Shown here piece by piece: positions 39,161 through 43,600 of a stretch of DNA of 43,600 nt. Within the stretch, counting starts at the first letter, position 1. The number at the start of each line of letters is the position of its first letter. A model generated the notes under the pieces. That model was given only the letters and a program-made list of their open reading frames with translations, was not told the DNA's origin and ran no database searches. Origin of the DNA: a virus; the IMG/VR virus record IMGVR_UViG_3300020159_000703, positions 1-43,600 of that record; one strand, written 5' to 3'. The translations under genes were made by a program, and so were the position numbers.

Positions 39161-39904
39161 ATGAGAGATACTATGCGTGACATTTTAAACAAATTATATT
39201 CTATAGTTTCCGAATCACAACTAAATCCCCGCGATCCTAAAGGTGACTACGAGGCTAAAAAACAAGCCCTTGACGATTTAGAAGCTGATCCGGTTGCTGG
39301 GCAAGATCCAGAGATTTCTGCGGCCATTGATCAACGTAGATCAGATCTTGAAAAGGAAGCTCAATCTGCCGGTATTTTTGAAGTCGGTGATGACTTCGGT
39401 ATTAGTTTTTCTGAAGATTTTGAGATTGCTACTGAAATTGTAGATATTTTAGAAGATGGCATTGTCATTGAGTTAGATGATCCCGCATTAGAAATGCTAG
39501 CCAACGAAGGATTACAATTTTTAGAAGGCGAATTAGAAGAAGGTGTAGCTGGACCGCAAAAATGTTGGAAAGGTTATAGGAAGACTGGTACCCAACCAGG
39601 CACTGGCAAGAACGCAGGCAAGCGTGTAAACGATTGCGAGAAGATCAAAGAAGACGATGTTGACGAAGCCGAGTACCAAGGACGTGAAGTTCCATTAGGT
39701 AAAAAGATGGCAGGCGATGTCAAAAAATCAAAAGTGTATGTACGTAAGCCAAATGGCAATATTGTCAAGGTAAACTTTGGCGATAAGAAAATGCGTATTA
39801 AAAAATCAAACCCAGCACGTAGAAAATCATTCCGTGCTCGTCATAATTGTAAAAATCCAGGTCCACGTTGGAAAGCGAGATACTGGTCTTGTAGGAGCTG
39901 GTAA
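39161..39904 (+). CDS. Acidic protein with basic C-terminal tail; candidate capsid-packaged protein
   Basis: 247 residues. An ATG at 39173 (MRDILNKLYSIVSESQ) is an alternative start. The first part (residues 20-130) is acidic and helical. It contains KCWKGYRKTGTQPGTGKNAG (residues 134-153), a motif I know from several marine phage head proteins. The last 60 residues are strongly basic, Arg/Lys-rich (KKMRIKKSNPARRKSFRARH, CKNPGPRWKARYWSCRSW), and recur at the end of prohead-type proteins in cyanophages. The start peptide resembles the T4 capsid-targeting sequence with a V-S-E site. A scaffold or internal head protein is likely, but this is inference. A late box lies upstream. Confidence 0.68.
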   Translation: MRDTMRDILNKLYSIVSESQLNPRDPKGDYEAKKQALDDLEADPVAGQDPEISAAIDQRRSDLEKEAQSAGIFEVGDDFGISFSEDFEIATEIVDILEDGIVIELDDPALEMLANEGLQFLEGELEEGVAGPQKCWKGYRKTGTQPGTGKNAGKRVNDCEKIKEDDVDEAEYQGREVPLGKKMAGDVKKSKVYVRKPNGNIVKVNFGDKKMRIKKSNPARRKSFRARHNCKNPGPRWKARYWSCRSW

Positions 39905-40251
39905 TGAGATTGTTTGAATTATTTGGTTCAGAGACCGAAAACAAAGACGCAAGATTAGATTCTGATATTGATTACGTATCGGATTTGAAATTTTTTATTG
40001 ATAGCGATGACGAACTTACAAGTCAATCGCTGTTTCCTGCAATTAAACAACACAAAAAGTTAGGCGGCATGGCCGATCAGTATCAGTTATATCATGACAC
40101 TGTTGGTGCTGCTATTCCTAAATACTGCGAACAATACGATCTCAACGACATTAAAGAAGACATTTTTACTAATGAAGTTATAGAAGCAATCTGTAAAAGA
40201 TTTGCTGAAGAACAAAGTAAATTTATAGAACGTGGCGACTATGAGAATTAA
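39904..40251 (+). CDS. Small acidic protein of unknown function with targeting-like N-terminus
   Basis: 115 residues, MRLFELFGSETENKDARLDS... The opening M-R-x-x-E-L-F peptide is shared by several neighbours. The rest is acidic and helical (LKFFIDSDDELTSQSLFPAI; CKRFAEEQSKF). I do not recognise a domain. It starts on the stop of the previous gene (TAATG) and overlaps the next by 11 bases. Confidence 0.65.
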   Translation: MRLFELFGSETENKDARLDSDIDYVSDLKFFIDSDDELTSQSLFPAIKQHKKLGGMADQYQLYHDTVGAAIPKYCEQYDLNDIKEDIFTNEVIEAICKRFAEEQSKFIERGDYEN

Positions 40252-40846
40252 TGAGTTATTTGAACAACCTGGAAAAACTGTAGCCGTAACATTCGGTAGA
40301 ATGAACCCGCCTACAATCGGTCACCAAAAACTAGTTAATACGGTATTAAAACAAAAAGCCGATGCTCATTTTCTATTCGTGTCACAAACACACAAGGCTA
40401 CTGGAAAGAATCAAACAAGATTGTCTAATCCGCTGCCATTTGATATTAAATTAAATTTTGTACAAAAGGCATTTCCAAATATCAGCATCGGCGATACATC
40501 AGTCAAAACTGTTATAGAGATGATGAAATTATTAGAAACTCAAGGTTTTAATAATGTAATTCATGTGTGCGGACAAGATCGTGTTCCAGAATTTGAGCAA
40601 TTACTCAATCAACAAAACGGAATTGATTATAATTTTGATTCTATTAAGATAATCTCCAGCGGGGAACGAGATCCCGATGCTGAAGGTGCTGAAGGAATGA
40701 GTGCTAGTAAAATGAGACAGGCAGCTATAGATAATAATTTTGAATCTTTTAAATCAGGGTTGCCACAAAATTTACAAGGTTCTTCTAAAGAATTATTCTC
40801 CATACTTAGAAAATATTTAGAACCATGGATTGAATCACAGGAATAA
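40241..40846 (+). CDS. Cytidylyltransferase-like nucleotidyltransferase
   Basis: 201 residues from the ATG at 40241; a GTG nine bases earlier is possible but unneeded. VAVTFGRMNPPTIGHQKLV holds the nucleotide-binding T-x-G-H motif of NMN/pantetheine-phosphate adenylyltransferase-type enzymes. VIHVCGQDRVPEFEQLL and GMSASKMRQAAIDNNFESFK supply the second half, where SASKMR matches the I-S-S-T-x-x-R signature. It joins a nucleotide to a phosphorylated acceptor; the substrate (for example NMN) is not certain. The first residues, MRINELFEQPGK, lie outside the Rossmann fold and match the targeting-like peptide of the neighbours. Related phage proteins carry similar N-terminal extensions. Overlaps the preceding gene by 11 bases. 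Confidence 0.82.
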   Translation: MRINELFEQPGKTVAVTFGRMNPPTIGHQKLVNTVLKQKADAHFLFVSQTHKATGKNQTRLSNPLPFDIKLNFVQKAFPNISIGDTSVKTVIEMMKLLETQGFNNVIHVCGQDRVPEFEQLLNQQNGIDYNFDSIKIISSGERDPDAEGAEGMSASKMRQAAIDNNFESFKSGLPQNLQGSSKELFSILRKYLEPWIESQE

Positions 40847-40848
40847 TT

Positions 40849-41493
40849 ATGAAAGCAAAAGAATTTATACCAGCAAATAAACCTCGTAACTTTGTTGCTA
40901 AAAATGCTATGAAAACTACCAGTGGTGCTGGCGTCCATAAAGACAAAAAGAAAGCAGCCAAACAAGGTGATGTAAAACACAAAAATAAAGAAATGGCCGA
41001 AAGCACCGTAGAGCTTAATCCCGGTGAAGATCCACATTACTTTAGAGTGCGTCATCAAACCAAACGAGATATTGAATTAGAAATGCCACCTAGAGCATGG
41101 GATGGTGTTGGTCCTGCTTATGCTACATACGAAGAAGCTAAAACAGCATTTGAAACTCTGAAGTCTAAACAGCCAAATGAAAGATTTACTGTTACACAAC
41201 ATTCTAGAATATCTCACATGGGCGGAGTCGCAAAACGTGTGTTCCCCGAGGAAGTAAGTATGGAAGCAAGAGATCCAGAAGATTGGGACGAGGGTAATAC
41301 TGAACCGCCAAACAACTTTGCTATCTACATTAACGGTAAGCAATGGAAAATAATTAAAGGTCGTGGACAATATGCTGACGACTATAAAGAAAGAGATCAC
41401 TTACGTCAGTTAAATGCTATGGCTCAACAGAAATCACAAGCTACTGGTAAGAAGTGGACTATCGCAGTTACTGGCGAACCTGCTACTGAATAA
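40849..41493 (+). CDS. Basic modular protein of unknown function
   Basis: 214 residues in three parts. Residues 11-45 (KPRNFVAKNAM, then HKDKKKAAKQGDVKHK) are a Lys-rich module that I recognise from many small marine phage proteins. The middle (residues 55-125) is a beta domain with HYFRVRHQTKRDIELEMPPR. The C-terminal part (EPPNNFAIYINGKQWKIIKG) is another small domain common in these phages. It could be an internal head protein or a DNA-binding protein; no function is known. The stop overlaps the next ATG (TAATG). Confidence 0.66.
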   Translation: MKAKEFIPANKPRNFVAKNAMKTTSGAGVHKDKKKAAKQGDVKHKNKEMAESTVELNPGEDPHYFRVRHQTKRDIELEMPPRAWDGVGPAYATYEEAKTAFETLKSKQPNERFTVTQHSRISHMGGVAKRVFPEEVSMEARDPEDWDEGNTEPPNNFAIYINGKQWKIIKGRGQYADDYKERDHLRQLNAMAQQKSQATGKKWTIAVTGEPATE

Positions 41494-41714
41494 TGGACAT
41501 TAGTACGCTAAAACGACTTGCTGGGATTAACGAGTTTAAGGGATTTCAACCTTACACAATCGAACAGGGTAGCAATATAAGTCTAACAGGAAATGAAAAA
41601 GGCCAGCTAATGAAAAAACATAATATTAGACCCGGTACGCCCGAATGGTTTCAGTTATGGTTTAGCTTGCCTTATATGACAGGCGAAAAACCTATAGGAA
41701 AACAAAATGGTTGA
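41493..41714 (+). CDS. Small protein of unknown function with targeting-like N-terminus
   Basis: 73 residues, [20 protein letters not shown]... The L-K-R-L-A-G-I-N-E start is typical of small proteins in marine T4-like genomes and holds a potential I-N-E cleavage site at residues 12-14. The C-terminal 30 residues ([20 protein letters not shown]) read like a short helical domain. It overlaps the ErpA gene by 8 bases. Confidence 0.62.
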   Translation: MDISTLKRLAGINEFKGFQPYTIEQGSNISLTGNEKGQLMKKHNIRPGTPEWFQLWFSLPYMTGEKPIGKQNG

Positions 41715-42033
41715 AATAACCGAATCAGCAAAAAATAAAGTAATAGATCTTCTCATGGAAGAAAACAATCCCAATCTCATGTTAAGAACATTTGTGCAAG
41801 GCGGCGGGTGTTCTGGTTTCAGTTATGGCTTTACCTTTGACGAAATAAAAAATGAAGATGATTTTGAATTTGAACTTGACGCCACACACAAAGTAGTAGT
41901 AGATGCTATGAGCATGCAGTATCTCACCGGGGCAGCAATAGACTACAAAGAAGATATCTCAGGCAGTCAGTTTGTGATTACTAATCCTAATGCTCAATCA
42001 ACCTGCGGCTGCGGTAGCAGCTTTTCAGTATGA
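41707..42033 (+). CDS. erpA: ErpA-type A-type iron-sulfur carrier
   Basis: 108 residues. The three carrier cysteines are C35 ([14 protein letters not shown]) and C100/C102 ([11 protein letters not shown]). The phrases [24 protein letters not shown] and [13 protein letters not shown] are characteristic of ErpA rather than IscA. In bacteria ErpA delivers [2Fe-2S] or [4Fe-4S] clusters to essential enzymes. It is distinct from the phage IscA at 9545 (different cysteine contexts), so the phage has two carriers. Phage hesB-like carriers are known in cyanophages. It overlaps the previous gene by 8 bases and the next by 4. Confidence 0.9.
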   Translation: MVEITESAKNKVIDLLMEENNPNLMLRTFVQGGGCSGFSYGFTFDEIKNEDDFEFELDATHKVVVDAMSMQYLTGAAIDYKEDISGSQFVITNPNAQSTCGCGSSFSV

Positions 42034-42107
42034 ACCCAAACAACTATCCAGTATACCCAGAGGACGATGGTTATGACTCTCCAAAAAACCCTTACAGTCC
42101 TCACTAA
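42030..42107 (+). CDS. Possible micro-ORF
   Basis: 25 codons, [20 protein letters not shown]..., starting on an ATGA overlap with the erpA stop. It is acidic and Pro/Tyr-rich. Its second half is overlapped in another frame by the exported micro-protein at 42073. The only support for translation is the start overlap; no homologue is known to me. Confidence 0.35.
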   Translation: MNPNNYPVYPEDDGYDSPKNPYSPH

Positions 42108-42222
42108 TATTATATTAGGTTTAGCAATCTATAGTACTAGTTTAGTCTATGCTAGTGATTTGCAATACGAGTGGTGCGATCCTAGATTTTGTTGCCCTCC
42201 AGGACACTTAGATGCGAGCTAA
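42073..42222 (+). CDS. Exported Cys-rich micro-protein
   Basis: 49 residues. Residues 1-28 form a signal peptide: [20 protein letters not shown] then STSLVYASD with an A-x-A-like cut after VYAS. The 20-residue mature part contains three Cys in DLQYEWCDPRFCCPPGHLDA. It is preceded by GAGG about nine bases upstream, and its end overlaps the HAD gene start by 11 bases, which fits the spacing style of the cluster. A small secreted, possibly disulfide-bonded or metal-binding peptide is inferred. No family is recognised. Confidence 0.6.
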   Translation: MTLQKTLTVLTNIILGLAIYSTSLVYASDLQYEWCDPRFCCPPGHLDAS

Positions 42223-42847
42223 AGATTTAAATCTACCAGAAGGCATGGAAGTCTATGTTGATATGGACGGAGTTGTTGCTGACTTCTTTACGGAATACGC
42301 AAAACTAGCAGGCGTACATACCGGCAGTTACAGAGATATTCCTCCTGCTAAAGTAGATCCTACATTGGATAAAATGGTAGGCACAGATTTCTTTGCTCGA
42401 TTGCCTAAGTTTCCTACAGCAGACAAACTATTAGACATAGTAGTAGACGCTGCTGGATCATACAATATCTGTTCTAGCCCATTGCGTGGCGATCACGAAG
42501 GGTCAGCAAAGTACAAAAACATCTGGATTAAGAAACATCTTAATCCGCAACCTAAACATATCTTTATTGTTGCTAATAAAGCCAAGTATGCTAAAAACAG
42601 CAATGGTATGCCAAACGTACTAATAGACGATCGTGGCAGTAACATTTCAGCTTGGGAAGCCGCAGGCGGCATTGGTATCAAATACCAAGCAGACGAGGAC
42701 AGTCTCAAAATAATATTAGACGGGCTTAAACGTGCTCGGCGTGTTGCTCAAGGTAAAGAGAAACATGAACCACAAAAACTACAAAGTTTAGATCGCGGCA
42801 AGATGATTGCTGTACATACCAGCGGTGACAAAGATGAGAGCATTTGA
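42212..42847 (+). CDS. HAD-superfamily phosphatase, 5'(3')-deoxyribonucleotidase-like
   Basis: 211 residues. Motif I is VYVDMDGVVADFFTEYAKLA (catalytic Asp pair D-x-D), motif II is probably the Ser in YNICSSPLRGDH, and motif III/IV is PNVLIDDRGSNISAWEAAGG. The cap size and the DMDGVVADF signature fit the 5'-nucleotidase C family, which dephosphorylates deoxynucleotides. Residues 1-10 (MRAKDLNLPE) precede the fold and match the cluster's targeting-like peptide. The C-terminal 45 residues are Lys/Arg-rich and probably flexible. The gene overlaps both neighbours (11 and 14 bases). Confidence 0.8.
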   Translation: MRAKDLNLPEGMEVYVDMDGVVADFFTEYAKLAGVHTGSYRDIPPAKVDPTLDKMVGTDFFARLPKFPTADKLLDIVVDAAGSYNICSSPLRGDHEGSAKYKNIWIKKHLNPQPKHIFIVANKAKYAKNSNGMPNVLIDDRGSNISAWEAAGGIGIKYQADEDSLKIILDGLKRARRVAQGKEKHEPQKLQSLDRGKMIAVHTSGDKDESI

Positions 42848-43160
42848 GTTTATCACAGAAGCCAGGCGTAAGAAACGTAAAAAACCACGTTGGGCTGCTT
42901 ACGGTCCCGGACCTTACGGCGGGTATGGATACTATGCCGGCTACAGTGGCGATGGTGGATCCAGCGGCAGCGACGGTGGCGGAGTAGGTGAAAACTTTGC
43001 TGACGGAAAAGTAAAAGGTAAAAGTCGTCCAGGACGTGTAAAAAAAGCAGGTGCTAGCTGTTCTGGTTCTGTTGCAGATCTTCGAGCAAAAGCTAAAAAA
43101 TCCGGCGGTGAAAAGGCAAAAATGTATCATTGGTGTGCCAATATGAAATCTGGTAAATAG
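42834..43160 (+). CDS. Basic Gly/Tyr-rich protein with T4-type capsid-targeting N-terminus
   Basis: 108 residues from the ATG at 42834; upstream codons back to a TTG are less likely. It starts MRAFEFITEARRKKRKKPRW, nearly the same as T4 internal protein I (MKTYQEFITEAR). The next part is Gly/Tyr-rich and probably disordered (GPGPYGGYGYYAGYSGDGGS). The last 55 residues are basic and end SCSGSVADLRAKAKKSGGEK, YHWCANMKSGK, a terminal module I recognise from several marine phage small proteins. Composition and start suggest a protein cleaved at I-T-E and packed with DNA in the head. That is inference. Overlaps the HAD gene by 14 bases. Confidence 0.7.
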   Translation: MRAFEFITEARRKKRKKPRWAAYGPGPYGGYGYYAGYSGDGGSSGSDGGGVGENFADGKVKGKSRPGRVKKAGASCSGSVADLRAKAKKSGGEKAKMYHWCANMKSGK

Positions 43161-43163
43161 TGT

Positions 43164-43349
43164 ATGAGAATTGAAGAGCTTACTAATCAATTTAAATTTT
43201 TTGCTGCTAAGGTAAAAATAAAACAAGCAAGCTATAGTCAAATTATAGATACTACAGTGACCGCTAAAAATCAGGAAATGGCTAGACGATTAATAAAAGC
43301 ACAGTACGGTAAAACAGCATTAGTAAGTAATGTAAGAGAAATTAAATGA
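43164..43349 (+). CDS. Small protein of unknown function with targeting-like N-terminus
   Basis: 61 residues, MRIEELTNQFKFFAAKVKIK... After the opening peptide it forms a small alpha/beta domain (SYSQIIDTTVTAKNQEMARR, KAQYGKTALVSNVREIK), a family repeated in marine T4-like genomes with no known function. It follows the previous gene by 3 bases and overlaps the next by 4. Confidence 0.65.
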   Translation: MRIEELTNQFKFFAAKVKIKQASYSQIIDTTVTAKNQEMARRLIKAQYGKTALVSNVREIK

Positions 43350-43537
43350 AAATTAAAGACATTGTACAAGAAACAGCTACAGCAGGCGGTACATCAGAAG
43401 CCAATGTGTCTGTAGGCGTAGTGTATCCTAATGTTAAAGGAAAACAGCCTAAAAAACGCAAGGACGGAACCGCTCCAAATGCCTTAGATATAAAGGGCGG
43501 TAATCTGCTTTCGGGCGGCTCTTTGACAAAAAGATAA
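43346..43537 (+). CDS. Small basic protein of unknown function with targeting-like N-terminus
   Basis: 63 residues, MKIKDIVQETATAGGTSEAN... It has a potential V-Q-E cut at residue 9, then a small Gly/Ser/Val-rich stretch, and a Lys-rich tail region (KGKQPKKRKDGTAPNALD). Similar short proteins occur in this part of marine T4-like genomes. It overlaps the preceding gene by 4 bases (ATGA). The function is unknown. Confidence 0.62.
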   Translation: MKIKDIVQETATAGGTSEANVSVGVVYPNVKGKQPKKRKDGTAPNALDIKGGNLLSGGSLTKR

Positions 43538-43540
43538 ATA
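43533..43540 (+). promoter_or_regulatory. T4-type late promoter box
   Basis: GATAAATA overlaps the stop codon of the preceding gene and ends 5 bases before the ATG at 43546. Transcripts would start almost at that ATG. Confidence 0.55.
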
Positions 43541-43545
43541 GATAT

Positions 43546-43600
43546 ATGAATAAAAAATCAGTTAACGAAGATCAAGATTTGGGTCCTCAAGACCACGAAG
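43546..43600 (+). CDS. Start of a further small gene (cut by the window end)
   Basis: Eighteen codons are visible (MNKKSVNEDQDLGPQDHE) with no stop before the window edge. The start follows a late box by 5 bases and has no ribosome binding site. A V-N-E tripeptide at residues 6-8 resembles the cluster's potential cleavage sites. Nothing more can be said. Confidence 0.55.
   Translation, partial: MNKKSVNEDQDLGPQDHE

Noticed and set aside
1-43600. Prophage or integrated element
   Set aside because: No integrase, excisionase, repressor, attachment-site repeat or bacterial flanking gene was seen. The bacterial-looking genes (iscU, iscA, erpA, clpA, def) sit between phage genes with phage-style overlaps and promoters.

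Overview
The window is a gene-dense piece (no gene-free stretch over about 140 bases) of a lytic, T4-related myovirus genome. The type of phage is inferred from several features together: a gp44-type clamp-loader ATPase, a GroES/gp31-type co-chaperonin, PhoH, dCMP deaminase, a MazG-like pyrophosphohydrolase, giant repetitive fibre proteins, and eight copies of a T4-type late promoter box (NATAAATA) placed just upstream of gene starts. Many of the small proteins resemble those I know from marine T4-like phages of cyanobacteria and SAR11-type bacteria. An endolysin/i-spanin/o-spanin/holin cassette implies a Gram-negative host. No integrase, attachment site, tRNA, rRNA, IS element or CRISPR array was seen.

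Layout. 1-2992 (minus) is the incomplete 3' part of a large repetitive fibre gene; a second fibre gene (3045-4484) diverges from it, with back-to-back late promoters between them. 4484-7354 carries three sugar-transfer or polysaccharide-type genes around a QueD-like pterin enzyme and a small membrane protein. 7400-9868 starts at a strong host-type promoter and holds a DUF2693-like protein, a UV-damage endonuclease, an antisense basic histone-tail-like gene, and a close copy of bacterial iscU followed by iscA. 9966-10253 (minus) is a zinc-ribbon protein. 10326-26738 is a 16-kb virion block: a 2,839-residue fibre/adhesin, further fibre-like proteins sharing an N-terminal module, a complete subtilisin-family protease, an Mtd-like protein and an Ig-repeat protein. 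26738-30547 is a tightly overlapped replication and metabolism run: a fragment resembling bacterial Pol III alpha, a co-chaperonin, MazG, the clamp loader and dCMP deaminase. It meets phoH (minus) at 30532. 31416-34786 holds two virion-type proteins of unknown function, the lysis cassette and two small envelope proteins. 34846-39113 is a protein-quality operon: DnaJ-like, peptide deformylase, ClpA and an unknown. 39161-43600 is a run of small genes led by late promoters.

How it may work together. Two regulatory styles are visible. Host sigma70-like promoters (TTGACT, 17-base spacer, TATAAT) occur at 7365, 28659 and 34794, and two of them are embedded in the terminator hairpin of the preceding operon. 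T4-type late boxes head the structural and end-of-window genes. The most suggestive undescribed system is the 39161-43600 cluster. Most of its products begin with a short M-R/K-x-x-E-L/F peptide followed by an L/I/V-x-E site, much like the capsid-targeting sequences of T4 internal proteins, so the cluster may encode proteins packaged in the head and delivered with the DNA. These include a nucleotidyltransferase, a HAD phosphatase and several basic proteins; an ErpA-type iron-sulfur carrier sits among them. Together with iscU and iscA upstream, the phage carries three parts of the host iron-sulfur assembly line.
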